DNA of 64,000 nucleotides, from positions 124,001 through 188,000 of the forward strand of contig NZ_JAHKPN010000052.1 of assembly GCF_018860545.1 (NCBI RefSeq). The letters are read 5' to 3'. Position 1 is the first letter of the stretch; each line of letters starts with the position of its first letter. The translations under genes were made by a program, and so were the position numbers. This stretch comes from Winogradskyella psychrotolerans (GTDB lineage Bacteria; Bacteroidota; Bacteroidia; Flavobacteriales; Flavobacteriaceae). The notes under the pieces are model-generated. The model ran no database searches. It was given only the letters and a program-made list of their open reading frames with translations, and was not told the DNA's origin. Shown in pieces: positions 37,130 to 46,595 of the stretch.

Positions 37130-38305
37130 TTAATGCCAAGTAATCTTAGCCTTTCTGTTTTCTGTATCTACCCAAACGCTGGCATGTTCAAACTCGCGAG
37201 TGAACTCCCAGCCTTCGGGTGTTGTTCTTTTATAAGCTCCTTTTGGTGCTCCTAATGGTTTTTGTAATTCTGGATAGTTTACCAAAGATCCCGTAGCTAA
37301 GGTCCATCCCCAACTATACATAAAATACGAATAAGGTTGCGCACCAATTAAGTAGCAAGCAAGCGAAAATTCTACTTGCTTTTGAGAAAATTTTGGCATC
37401 TCACCTCTTGGTTTTAAATTGCCACGACCTGCTCCTTCAACACCCAAACGAAATACAGATATCTTTCCGTTTTGGGCATTTTTCAGCATATCCTGCCATT
37501 CGCTTAACAAATTCTCTTTTTTCGATCTTACCGTAGCATAATTCTCAAACATCACAGCATCACAAACAGGATATACATATTTTGCATCTTCGTTATTGGC
37601 ATTATTACCTAATAAGATTTTGTCTGCACCCATTCTGTCTTTGAGTGCCGCCATCATCTCTCCCATGGCTATTGCAATCTCTTCTTTCTTCTCGCTACGA
37701 AATCTACTATTGCCGTGCATTTGGTCAATGAACACACCATCGCAGCTTGACTCTTTTACTCCTTTAACAACAGTATCGACCCACCATTCACGGAAATCAG
37801 GATTTAAGAGATCAAAACAGAACGCACCATAATGCTCGTACAGCTTACCCGTTTCTGGATTGGTTAATAGAAATTTTTTCAGTTCAGGATGATCTTCAAT
37901 TTTTTCTTTGGTGAAGTTCTTACTGTAAGACGTATACGGCCAAGCATATGCGGAATTGAAATAAAACAAGACTTTGGCATCTGGCTTCACTTCTTTAAAT
38001 GCTGCGGACTCATGTTTGGCACCCAATTCTGCAGCACCTAGCTCTACTTTTCCATGTGACTTTTCAATGCATAAGAAATCTGTCCGTGCCGCAATAAAAT
38101 CTACCTCTTCTGGCTTTAACAAGCGTTGCTTATGCTGAAACATATAATACATAGGTGTGGTATCCCAACTAAATTTCGGAAAGAAATCCTTTGGTGTAAA
38201 GGTGGTACCGTCACTTATCACAAAAGATTGATTTTTACTTCCGTTGTCTTGAGCGTGCAGTACGCTTACAGTTATAAGTAATATAAATAGAAATGTTTTT
38301 TTCAT
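37130..38305 (-). CDS. Candidate GH168-like endo-fucanase (TIM-barrel glycosidase)
   Basis: 391-residue secreted single-domain barrel with a signal to about 18. The start YYMFQHKQRLLKPEEVDF and strands VLFYFNSAYAW, CDGVFIDQMHGN, and DAVMFENYAT give an (alpha/beta)8 pattern. Candidate catalytic pair Asp194 (VFIDQ) and Glu254 (MFENY), 60 residues apart, is close to the Asp/Glu spacing I recall for GH168 endo-1,3-fucanase. Substrate and family are inferred. It could be a different uncharacterised barrel family. Lies 4 bp downstream of the GH43 gene (38310) and 171 bp upstream of GH141-like copy 2, so it is co-transcribed with the GH43. Confidence 0.55.
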   Translation of the reverse strand: MKKTFLFILLITVSVLHAQDNGSKNQSFVISDGTTFTPKDFFPKFSWDTTPMYYMFQHKQRLLKPEEVDFIAARTDFLCIEKSHGKVELGAAELGAKHESAAFKEVKPDAKVLFYFNSAYAWPYTSYSKNFTKEKIEDHPELKKFLLTNPETGKLYEHYGAFCFDLLNPDFREWWVDTVVKGVKESSCDGVFIDQMHGNSRFRSEKKEEIAIAMGEMMAALKDRMGADKILLGNNANNEDAKYVYPVCDAVMFENYATVRSKKENLLSEWQDMLKNAQNGKISVFRLGVEGAGRGNLKPRGEMPKFSQKQVEFSLACYLIGAQPYSYFMYSWGWTLATGSLVNYPELQKPLGAPKGAYKRTTPEGWEFTREFEHASVWVDTENRKAKITWH

Positions 38306-38309
38306 AATT

Positions 38310-39953
38310 TTATTTTTTTGATGTCACTTTTAGCACGACGTTATCCCAATTTGCAGTTCCTTGGAAATCTTTAGAAACCAAACAGCGTAACTCTACTTTT
38401 GATAAGCTACCACTATTAAATTCATGTTTAAATTCCACCCATTCATCAGCCTTTTTAGTCGTATCTAACTCAAACTTGCAGGTATCATCAAAGCTACCAT
38501 TGGTATCAAAAATTACTTTTCCTTTAGTACCAGCTTCTACTTTGAGTTTTACACTGAGTTCGTAGTTGGTATTTGGGATCAGTTCTATATTTTGTGTCAT
38601 TGGTTGCACATCTCCATTTCCTTCGTATTGCATTGCGTAAAACCCTTTTGTAGTGTTGTCTATAGTTCTTTTAAATAATTGTGACGAACGACGACTTAAC
38701 CAATGTTTGATTTGCTCTTGTGTAGCCAATTCAAAAGAGGCGTTTTTAACAAGATTGTCATCTTTATATTCTGAAACTTTTATTGATGATATAATATCAT
38801 TGCAGCCAATGGGGTTCAAATCAATTCTATTTTCTTGAAAAACCCATGATTTTCCAGTGAAATTATCGTTTTCAAAACCTTCAACTTTAAAGCCTTTAGG
38901 TATTTCAATTGATGAAATTTGATTTGGATGAATGCCTAGTTTTTCTAAATCCTTTTGATTATAATTTCCAACGGACAATGTGCTCATCATGCCATTAAAA
39001 TTAATGTCTTTATGAAAGGTTGGCAATGCAACACCTAAAGTTTGTTTTACCATTTGAATGGTGCCATCTTCATTAAAATAAATAGGATCAAAACAAATAG
39101 AACGGTTGGGACCTATACCACCAGACAAGTTTCCGTTGTGATAAAACAAGTACCATTGATCTTTGTATTCCACTACAGAACCATGCGTTGTAATCACATT
39201 TGTACTACCTAAAAAGACTTCGTTATTTTCCCATGGTCCTAACGGATTTTTACTCATGGCATAGCGCATTTTGTTAAATTTTGGAAAATCATCAGGATAA
39301 ATCATGTAATACATATCATTACGTTTGAACACAAAAGGGCCTTCCCGAAGACCATCGAGACCTGTTTGTAAGGTAAGTTCTCCATCAAGTTCCATCATGT
39401 TTTCTTTGAGCTTTACTCCGTAACATTGGTTATGTCCTGCTATGTATAGATAGGCCTGACCATCATCATCTATAAATACACAAGGATCAATATAAGCTTC
39501 CAATCCTTCAATATAACCTTGCTCTTTAAAATCTGAAGCCGGTTTGCTGCTAGTTGCTACGCCAATCTTCCATGTTTTTCTAAAATCGGTTCCAGTTGGA
39601 TGCGGAAAATAATAGTAATAAGTACCATCTTTATATACGCAATCTGGTGCCCACATAAAACCGCCTTCTTCCCGTCCCCATTCAACTTGACTTGAATGAA
39701 GAATTTCGCCATGATCTTTCCAAGTAATCATATCATCAGTAGAGAAAACATGATAACCATCCATGGTTTTATAACCTCTAGGCGGCGTATTGTCTGTGGA
39801 AGGATATACGTACAAACGACCATCTTCCCATACATGTGCTGATGGATCTGCGGTAAACATGTGGCTTACAATTGGATTAGAACGCCTGTTCTGTGCATAC
39901 ATTTGAAGTATTGTAGAGAAAGCCAAAATGGCTATAAAACTATTTTTTTTCAT
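38310..39953 (-). CDS. GH43 glycosidase with beta-gamma-crystallin and CBM-like domains
   Basis: 547-residue secreted enzyme. Five-bladed propeller with the GH43 acids Asp36 (FTADPSAHVW), Asp156 (YIDPCVFIDDDG) and Glu204 (LREGPFVFKR). Residues about 345-395 look like a beta-gamma-crystallin repeat (GFKVEGFENDNFTGKSW). About 400-545 form a carbohydrate-binding beta-sandwich of the CBM4/9/22 style (NASFELATQ near its start, NIELIPNTNYELSV in the middle). Likely an exo- or debranching glycosidase for arabinose, xylose or galactose. Stop is 4 bp from the GH168-like gene and the start is 32 bp from the nucleoside-hydrolase-like gene, within one unit. Confidence 0.87.
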   Translation of the reverse strand: MKKNSFIAILAFSTILQMYAQNRRSNPIVSHMFTADPSAHVWEDGRLYVYPSTDNTPPRGYKTMDGYHVFSTDDMITWKDHGEILHSSQVEWGREEGGFMWAPDCVYKDGTYYYYFPHPTGTDFRKTWKIGVATSSKPASDFKEQGYIEGLEAYIDPCVFIDDDGQAYLYIAGHNQCYGVKLKENMMELDGELTLQTGLDGLREGPFVFKRNDMYYMIYPDDFPKFNKMRYAMSKNPLGPWENNEVFLGSTNVITTHGSVVEYKDQWYLFYHNGNLSGGIGPNRSICFDPIYFNEDGTIQMVKQTLGVALPTFHKDINFNGMMSTLSVGNYNQKDLEKLGIHPNQISSIEIPKGFKVEGFENDNFTGKSWVFQENRIDLNPIGCNDIISSIKVSEYKDDNLVKNASFELATQEQIKHWLSRRSSQLFKRTIDNTTKGFYAMQYEGNGDVQPMTQNIELIPNTNYELSVKLKVEAGTKGKVIFDTNGSFDDTCKFELDTTKKADEWVEFKHEFNSGSLSKVELRCLVSKDFQGTANWDNVVLKVTSKK

Positions 39954-39985
39954 TTTAATTTATTTAAAAACTGCTTATTATCTAT

Positions 39986-40840
39986 CTATTGTTTATTTGT
40001 AACGTATTTCTTCCAAAAAGAATCGATATCATTTGCTTCGGTGCCAAGATTGAATATGTTCCAATTTTCTACACAATCGGAAAAATCAACTCCTCCAGCT
40101 GCAATCCATTTATTGGTCCATGTCGATTCCCACGCGTCACAAACTTCATCCGCTAGAGACCAAATTTCCCGTGCCACTTTATTTGGGTTGTCAGTTGATT
40201 TCGCCAACGCTAACCATTTTGTATCATAAGAACGATAACCTGGTGTTTCATTGTCGCTGGTATTACCATCATCTATTTTTTTATAAATTGTATTTTGTTT
40301 TAACCATTCTAATTCTGATGGTGTAGTGTTTTTTTCATTGTACTTACTGTGTTGCACTATAACTACATTGTTTTGCACAGTAGATAAATTCATACCTCCT
40401 GCAATCGCTGCTTGCAACACATCGTAGGTGAAATTGGATTGCCCTGCTTCTTGAATAAATAGTTTACCTCCATTATTTAAAACCGGTAATATTTTATCTT
40501 TTGCTCTAACAACAGATGCATTCCAATTATTATGGGCGTTTGTCCAGTTTTCATTTTCCGAACCAAACAGTTTATTAAAATAATCAGGGACGCTACTTGT
40601 AATAAATATGTGATTTTGATCTCCGTAAGCGCCAGCTACCGCATAATATTTTACATCTTCAAAATCTTCATGTTTTAGCATACATGCCAAAGCAGCAGCT
40701 GCCATTATATCATCTTCATCTGGTTTAAGGTCGAAATTTGCTAGTAACAAGTCCTTATTTTTATTAAACTCTTGGGCTGACGTGTTGTTGATTCCTAGTA
40801 TTGATAATAGTAGATATAATATGATATATTTCAATTTCAT
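39986..40840 (-). CDS. Secreted nucleoside-hydrolase-like protein, role unknown
   Basis: 284 residues, signal to about 22. The N-terminal segment LLLANFDLKPDEDDIMAAAAL resembles the Asp-rich, calcium-binding N-terminus of nucleoside hydrolases and of DUF1593 proteins, but I cannot place it firmly in either. A second conserved-looking stretch is QEAGQSNFTYDVLQAAI. Its start overlaps the stop of the beta-helix/PDZ gene by 4 bp (ATGA), so expression is coupled to a polysaccharide enzyme. A glycosidic-bond role on an N- or O-linked sugar is possible but unproven. The name describes fold resemblance only. Confidence 0.5.
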   Translation of the reverse strand: MKLKYIILYLLLSILGINNTSAQEFNKNKDLLLANFDLKPDEDDIMAAAALACMLKHEDFEDVKYYAVAGAYGDQNHIFITSSVPDYFNKLFGSENENWTNAHNNWNASVVRAKDKILPVLNNGGKLFIQEAGQSNFTYDVLQAAIAGGMNLSTVQNNVVIVQHSKYNEKNTTPSELEWLKQNTIYKKIDDGNTSDNETPGYRSYDTKWLALAKSTDNPNKVAREIWSLADEVCDAWESTWTNKWIAAGGVDFSDCVENWNIFNLGTEANDIDSFWKKYVTNKQ

Positions 40841-43218
40841 AATATCGTTTTTATTTCTATTTCTTTCTGTTCTCTTACCACTTTTAAAATGACTTCGGAC
40901 GTTCTATTTTTTTTAATAAATCGAAAAAACTGTTTCAGATTAACTGTTTTTTGCCCGTTTACTGCTAAAATTAAATCGCCTTCTAACAGTCCGGCATTCG
41001 CTGCTTTAGAGTTTTTAGGCACTTTTGTTAAAGCAATACCTCCATCTTCTTTAGAAACTCCATAAGCCGAAAACTCCATTCCTGATAAACCACTAACAGT
41101 AGCTCCTAACCATGTCTGTTTTGCCCCTTTTTTTGCTGCCCGTTTATTCTTAAGATCTTCTGAAACGCCTAAGACCGGTATTATTGGTGTTCTTGCTATG
41201 GCTTTTAATTCTGGTTTTTTAACACCAAACTGATCCATAGGAAAGTTCTTAAATCCAATATCAAAGGCTGGTGAGCCTTCTTTTACTCTAAAATCTCCAT
41301 TGGCAGGATCTATAAATTGTGGATCGGCTACAATTGAGTTTTTATCCCATCCAAATTCTTGTGTTAATTCTGAATCAAAAATGAGATTCCGATCAACTAG
41401 CTTGCCTGGATTCTTTGCCGTTGGTACTTTTACACCTTGATACACAAACATGAAAATATTTGAAAACACTTCATCTCCACTATTTTCATACCACACATGG
41501 GGATGAAAAGTATTATTCACTGTAATATTATTCCAAGCACGTCTTCTATACCCTTCACGAAGTTTTAAACCTCCTGATAACATTAGATTATTATAAATAT
41601 CGTAGTTGGTAGAACCATCATCTAAATCGATATCCCAACCATGATCACAACGCCAACGACTGTTTCTAATTACTGTTGTTTTTATAGCATCGGCAAATGG
41701 TAATTCTGGGTATTTGCTTAAATCTGAATTTTTTAGTCGCCAAAAGCGATCTCGTCCCCAAGAATTAAACGACCCATGATCGTGCGTTTCTAATACGGTA
41801 TTAAACACATCACAGCGCTCAATGAGATGGCCACCGAAAGCACCATCACCAATATTAATTCCTGAACGCGCACAATCGTAAATAGAACAGTCTCTAACTG
41901 TTATGTCCATAGCCATAGTAATTTGTACTCCTGCAGGCTGACGTTCTACGGTTCCTATATTGTGAATTAAACAATCTTCAACTATTCCTAAAGCCGGATA
42001 ATTTTCGGTTTTAGGTCCAGGTGTTTTATCTACAGTTAGCATATCATTTTTCTCACCATACTCAAACAACGGATCGCGCAAGGCATTTGGATCTCCTACA
42101 AAACAAACACCACTGGCTCCTGTATGATGAATGTAGCAGCCTTTGACTAAGGTATTTCTATTGTAAGTGTTTACAAAAATGGCATTTCCACCTACTTGAT
42201 CGAATTCGCAATCTAATATTTGAATGTCTTCTGTCCCTGTTAACATAACAGCGCCTCCTCTAAAGATAGTCCAATCTGAACGTACCATAGGTTCTTTGGT
42301 TTCCATAAATGTTCTTGCTGCGTGTTTTACAACAAAGCCTTGTAAAGCAATATGTTTTACAGGATTCTCTATAGAACCTTGAAAATCTATTAATTGTTGT
42401 AATCGAACGACTTCAATGGTTGCTTTATTTAAATCTGTAGCTTCTTCAGGCTTGTAGTATAATGTTTGTGTATGTTCATCATGAAACCATTCTCCAATAG
42501 CATCCAATTCTTCAAATATATTTTCAACCATCCGGTATTGTGGGTGCATTCCCATTTGCCTGTTGTTTTGCCAACCGCCTTCGTAAGTTACGTCTCCATC
42601 TTTGTTTTTACCAGTTATGATATAATGGTAGCCGCCCCATTCCTTAGAATGCATAGCATGAATATAGCCCCCTTTGGGATTACTCCATGTGGCTGCGCGT
42701 TCTTTAGAAAACGCATCGGCCGCATAGCCTTGATAAGCATCCGTTTTTTTACTCGCATCATAATTAGGATATCTTGCCATACGTTGATTTAATCCGTTTA
42801 CAAAAACCTGATCGATTTTGACGCCTTTCGGCGTTTTTGCTTGAAATATCCCATCACGATACGGTTTCCATTCTAAATTGAGTTTCGTCCCGCCACTTAG
42901 TACGGCACCTCCTTCATTTTGCGCACGATACACAATAGGAAACTTTTCCGTACCTGAATCTTCTGGTTTAAAAATGATAGTTTCATCTAAATAATAAACT
43001 CCATCAGCAAAAAAGATAGTAACCGCCTCTTTCCCTGCATAGGTTCTTGCCATTTGTTGCGCAGCGGCAAATGTTGCTAAAGGCTTTTTTATAGTTCCTT
43101 TGTTTTTATCTGATCCATTAGGACTTACATAAATGTCCAAAGCATAGGATGTAGACATGAAGCATCCTATTAAGAGATGAAAAAAAATTATTAGCCAATT
43201 TTTAATTTGTTGAGACAT
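40837..43218 (-). CDS. Beta-helix glycosidase-like protein fused to a C-terminal PDZ domain
   Basis: 793-residue secreted protein. Signal to about 26, DIYVSPNGSDKNKGT at the beta-helix start, then coils with NxxxHHTG, NGDFRVKEGSPAFDIG (about 655) and similar repeats. This is the same general architecture as the GH141-like enzymes but clearly divergent from them. Residues about 690-793 form a PDZ domain (NAGLLEGDLILAVNG and KVVREQKEIEIK), joined by a short lysine-rich linker. PDZ domains bind C-terminal peptides or unfolded regions and are rare on polysaccharide enzymes. It may tether the enzyme to a partner. Coupled by ATGA overlap to the 39986 gene. Confidence 0.75.
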   Translation of the reverse strand: MSQQIKNWLIIFFHLLIGCFMSTSYALDIYVSPNGSDKNKGTIKKPLATFAAAQQMARTYAGKEAVTIFFADGVYYLDETIIFKPEDSGTEKFPIVYRAQNEGGAVLSGGTKLNLEWKPYRDGIFQAKTPKGVKIDQVFVNGLNQRMARYPNYDASKKTDAYQGYAADAFSKERAATWSNPKGGYIHAMHSKEWGGYHYIITGKNKDGDVTYEGGWQNNRQMGMHPQYRMVENIFEELDAIGEWFHDEHTQTLYYKPEEATDLNKATIEVVRLQQLIDFQGSIENPVKHIALQGFVVKHAARTFMETKEPMVRSDWTIFRGGAVMLTGTEDIQILDCEFDQVGGNAIFVNTYNRNTLVKGCYIHHTGASGVCFVGDPNALRDPLFEYGEKNDMLTVDKTPGPKTENYPALGIVEDCLIHNIGTVERQPAGVQITMAMDITVRDCSIYDCARSGINIGDGAFGGHLIERCDVFNTVLETHDHGSFNSWGRDRFWRLKNSDLSKYPELPFADAIKTTVIRNSRWRCDHGWDIDLDDGSTNYDIYNNLMLSGGLKLREGYRRRAWNNITVNNTFHPHVWYENSGDEVFSNIFMFVYQGVKVPTAKNPGKLVDRNLIFDSELTQEFGWDKNSIVADPQFIDPANGDFRVKEGSPAFDIGFKNFPMDQFGVKKPELKAIARTPIIPVLGVSEDLKNKRAAKKGAKQTWLGATVSGLSGMEFSAYGVSKEDGGIALTKVPKNSKAANAGLLEGDLILAVNGQKTVNLKQFFRFIKKNRTSEVILKVVREQKEIEIKTIL

Positions 43219-43223
43219 ACTTG

Positions 43224-44732
43224 TTATAGTTTTTGAATTTTTTGATATGTTTTATTAGTTTCTTCCCTCAGTCTTTCTAGTTCTTTAGCATACTTTTTAT
43301 CATATACTAAATTATTCATCTCATTTGGATCATTTTTTAAGTCATATAGTTCTTCAATGACAGGGGTATGTTCATAATAAATGATGTATTTAAATTTTTC
43401 ATTCCTAATCCCTCTAGACCTATATGATTTATTGGCTTTAATTATATCTTGATTTGCTATTTCAAAATCTTCGTATTTTCTTTTGGAATGTAAATCTGTA
43501 ATAAATAAACTTTCAGAGTATACTGATTTCTGCCAATCTTCCCTGTTCTGAGTTTGATTTAATATCCCCTTAAAACTTTTTCCTTGCATCTTTTCAGGAG
43601 TTTCTAAACCCGCAAAAGATAGTAGCGTTGGAGCGATGTCAACAGAAGATATAAATGCCTTTTCTCGATATCCACTTTCTTCTTTCCTTTTGCGACCATC
43701 AAAAACTATCAAAGGAGCTTTTATTGATTCCTCATAAAGAATTGCTTTATCATATAATCCTTGTGAACCATGAAACCGTCCGTTATCGCTTGTATAAATA
43801 ATTATAGTATTATCCAGCACTCCCATATCTTCTAATTTCTTTACCAATCTTCCTACTTGTTGATCTACAGTATAACCTTGTGTAGCAAACCGTCTGACTA
43901 ATTTTTGGTATAATTCTGGAGTTGATGTTCGTTTCTTGTGAAGTGGGACACCTCTCCAATGGTCTAGCAATTCAGGCAGTTTTGTGTTTTTCCCTTCTAC
44001 CCAATTTTCTGGCACACTAAAAATTTGATTCTCAAATTCCTTAATATGAGGCGGATACATATCAATATCTTTGTCATTCTTCACTGCATAAAAACTAACA
44101 GACAAGCAAAATGGTTTATCCTTAGGCTGCGTATCTAAAAAATGTAACATAGCATCGCCTGTTTTTAAGGTTCTTTCATTAAGAGGTCTATCTTCATTGT
44201 AAATTTTCTTTAACGTCTCATCCTCTGGCCACATTTTAAAAGCTCCTCTAAAATGCACACCTCTGCCTGTAAAAAAATCAAAGTATTCTCCCAGATGTTC
44301 TTGTAAATCATAGTCAGAAACTCCTCCTTCTGCATGGTAGGCTTTGTCTGTAACAGGAAAGCCAAACTTTCCTACAAATCCTGTACGGTATCCTGCTTGT
44401 TTTAATTGAGCTGGATAGGTATCTCTAAAATCAGACTTTGAAAAAGTAAGGTTGTTTGGATAAGAAAAGCCCACTCTGTGATTAGACAAATAACGACCAG
44501 ACATTATGGTAGCTCTACTAGGCATACAAATGGCAACTGGATAGTAAGCTCTGTCAAAAACAACTCCTTCTTCTGCTAATTTATCTATGTTATCCGTTTT
44601 AAACTCTGGTCTACCATAACATCCAAAATTATCCCAACGCTGGTCATCCGTCATCAAGAAAATAATATTTGGTTGTTGGGCGTAACCAACAAAATCAAAT
44701 AGTATGCAGAACACTAATACAAGCTTTTTCAT
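43224..44732 (-). CDS. S1-family sulfatase, CMPSR type
   Basis: 502-residue sulfatase with a cleavable signal (to about 19). LMTDDQRWDNFGCYG (26-40), maturation motif CMPSR (69-73), GKFGFPVT in place of GKWHLG, and YTSDNGRF. The GKFGF variant matches the sulfatase at 17870-19414, so these two form a separate subfamily from the GKWHLG sulfatases. Located 5 bp upstream of the beta-helix/PDZ gene and 14 bp downstream of the GH29 gene at 44747, in one tightly packed unit. Confidence 0.92.
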   Translation of the reverse strand: MKKLVLVFCILFDFVGYAQQPNIIFLMTDDQRWDNFGCYGRPEFKTDNIDKLAEEGVVFDRAYYPVAICMPSRATIMSGRYLSNHRVGFSYPNNLTFSKSDFRDTYPAQLKQAGYRTGFVGKFGFPVTDKAYHAEGGVSDYDLQEHLGEYFDFFTGRGVHFRGAFKMWPEDETLKKIYNEDRPLNERTLKTGDAMLHFLDTQPKDKPFCLSVSFYAVKNDKDIDMYPPHIKEFENQIFSVPENWVEGKNTKLPELLDHWRGVPLHKKRTSTPELYQKLVRRFATQGYTVDQQVGRLVKKLEDMGVLDNTIIIYTSDNGRFHGSQGLYDKAILYEESIKAPLIVFDGRKRKEESGYREKAFISSVDIAPTLLSFAGLETPEKMQGKSFKGILNQTQNREDWQKSVYSESLFITDLHSKRKYEDFEIANQDIIKANKSYRSRGIRNEKFKYIIYYEHTPVIEELYDLKNDPNEMNNLVYDKKYAKELERLREETNKTYQKIQKL

Positions 44733-44746
44733 TTTAAAACGATTTA

Positions 44747-46585
44747 TTAATTATCAATCGGTAATAGTTGCACATTTATAATATTTGGTGTCTCATTAGA
44801 AAAATCGGAAGTAACTTCCAAAGTCAATGTTTGCATACCGACTTTATTAATTTCAATAGTTCCCAAAGTGGAGACAACACTTTTCATTTCTGTTGCCATT
44901 CTTTCATTATTCCATCGGTCGTTTTCTTCTAGTTTATTTTCTACGGATTGTCCGGCAACCGTAACGCGCATTTTGCCATCTGCTTTCCATTGATGTTCTT
45001 CTGTTACACTACTTAATACAAGTACTTTGAATTTGCCTGTTTTCATTACTCTAAAATCCCAACGTAATGCTTGACCTTCTTTCTCTAGACCGACCGTCAT
45101 GCCACGTGTGGGCATAATGCCTTTTCCCTTTTTCATTACCGTGAATATCCTTTGGTCTAATGGGCGTTGCGGTTTGTTGGGTACAAATTCTTCATCATGA
45201 ATGGTAGAGCGAAATGCATCTAAAATGACCGAACCATCTTGTTGCTGTAAAAATGTTTGATCCATCTTTGCTACTCCTTTAATTTTTAAAGCAATTACAG
45301 ACACATAAGGATCTGGTGCTGACTTTGGCACTTTAATGGAAATGATATTGACACCAGCGGCAGCATTAAACTCAGAAGTGTGCGTAAGTGTAACTCCACT
45401 TGCTAAAAGTGACGCTTTTTCAATACTGTTATTGAGTCCGTATAACCTAAAAACACCATCTTTTGACCAATCTACCACATTTAAATATAATGTTGTTTCG
45501 TTCTTTTCAGTTCGCTGTGTGATGGATCCCCAATTCAATTCATAAGGATACGGACCTACTGTTGTGCCGTAAATAGCTTCTCCATTTTTTTGAAGCCATT
45601 CGCCCATAATTTTAAGTCGTGATTGTGATTCCTCTGGAATAACACCTTTACTATCTGGACCAACATTCAGTAGATAATTACCGCCATTACCTGCAATATC
45701 AATCAATTTCGCAAGCATGGTTTTAGCCGATTTCCAATTGTCATCTCCTTTTTTAAAATGCCAATTATCGTTCATAGTTTGCGCAGATTCAAAATCCACA
45801 CCAATATTTCCTGAAGGCGTCATATTATCTCCCATGGATAGATAATTCACATACTCTAAAGTATCATCATCACCTAAACGACTATTAGAAATGGCACCGT
45901 AAGAATTGAGTAAATCGACCATTTCTTGTTGTCCTAACAAACGTTTTTTATTTGGGTTACGGAAACCAGCAGAGCCATCAAACCAAAATAATTTAGGTTG
46001 ATAGTTTTCGCATAGTTCTTTTATTTGACCGTACATATAATCCATGTATTTGGTAATATCAGCATCTGGATTAGGGTTAAAATGAAAGCCTCGACGATTA
46101 CTATAAGTCGCATCATATTCTGAATGATGCCAATCTGCAATAGAGTAATAAAACCCTAATTCAATATTTTCTTCTTTACAAGCTTCAGCTAATTCCCCTA
46201 CGATATCTCTTTTAAATGGTGTGGCATCCATAACATCCCAATCGGTTAATTTAGAATCCCATTTACAGAAACCATCGTGATGCTTGGTGGTGAACACAAT
46301 ATATTTCATACCAGCATCTTTAGCGATACGCACCCATTCTTTGGCATCAAAATCAACAGGATTGAATTCTCTTACAGACTTTTCATAGCGTTCTGTTTTG
46401 TTGAGCCCTTCTTCTAAAAAGTCTTCTGATGTAGATGCTCCAAAATGAATGAACATGCCAAATCTTGCATCCCGAAACCAGCCCATTAAGTCTTCATCTG
46501 ATGATTTATCTTTTGTTTGGGCTAACAACAAGCTTCCTGAAAACAATAAGGCAGCTGATAAAATAAATACTATTCCTTTTTTCAT
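44747..46585 (-). CDS. GH29 alpha-L-fucosidase with C-terminal beta domain
   Basis: 612-residue exo-fucosidase. Signal to about 22, then FGMFIHFGAST (42-52), KHHDGFCKWDS (101-111), YYSIADWHHSEYD, nucleophile Asp203 in LFWFDGSAG, and GGNYLLNVGP. The FIHFG form with the long loop after residue 50 differs from the FIHWG enzymes, so it belongs to another GH29 subfamily. Residues about 480-612 form a beta domain related to the sulfatase extension. The decayed GH29 fragment at 49809-49900 is most like this enzyme. Flanked by a sulfatase and an esterase within one unit. Confidence 0.93.
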   Translation of the reverse strand: MKKGIVFILSAALLFSGSLLLAQTKDKSSDEDLMGWFRDARFGMFIHFGASTSEDFLEEGLNKTERYEKSVREFNPVDFDAKEWVRIAKDAGMKYIVFTTKHHDGFCKWDSKLTDWDVMDATPFKRDIVGELAEACKEENIELGFYYSIADWHHSEYDATYSNRRGFHFNPNPDADITKYMDYMYGQIKELCENYQPKLFWFDGSAGFRNPNKKRLLGQQEMVDLLNSYGAISNSRLGDDDTLEYVNYLSMGDNMTPSGNIGVDFESAQTMNDNWHFKKGDDNWKSAKTMLAKLIDIAGNGGNYLLNVGPDSKGVIPEESQSRLKIMGEWLQKNGEAIYGTTVGPYPYELNWGSITQRTEKNETTLYLNVVDWSKDGVFRLYGLNNSIEKASLLASGVTLTHTSEFNAAAGVNIISIKVPKSAPDPYVSVIALKIKGVAKMDQTFLQQQDGSVILDAFRSTIHDEEFVPNKPQRPLDQRIFTVMKKGKGIMPTRGMTVGLEKEGQALRWDFRVMKTGKFKVLVLSSVTEEHQWKADGKMRVTVAGQSVENKLEENDRWNNERMATEMKSVVSTLGTIEINKVGMQTLTLEVTSDFSNETPNIINVQLLPIDN

Positions 46586-46595
46586 TATTTATATT

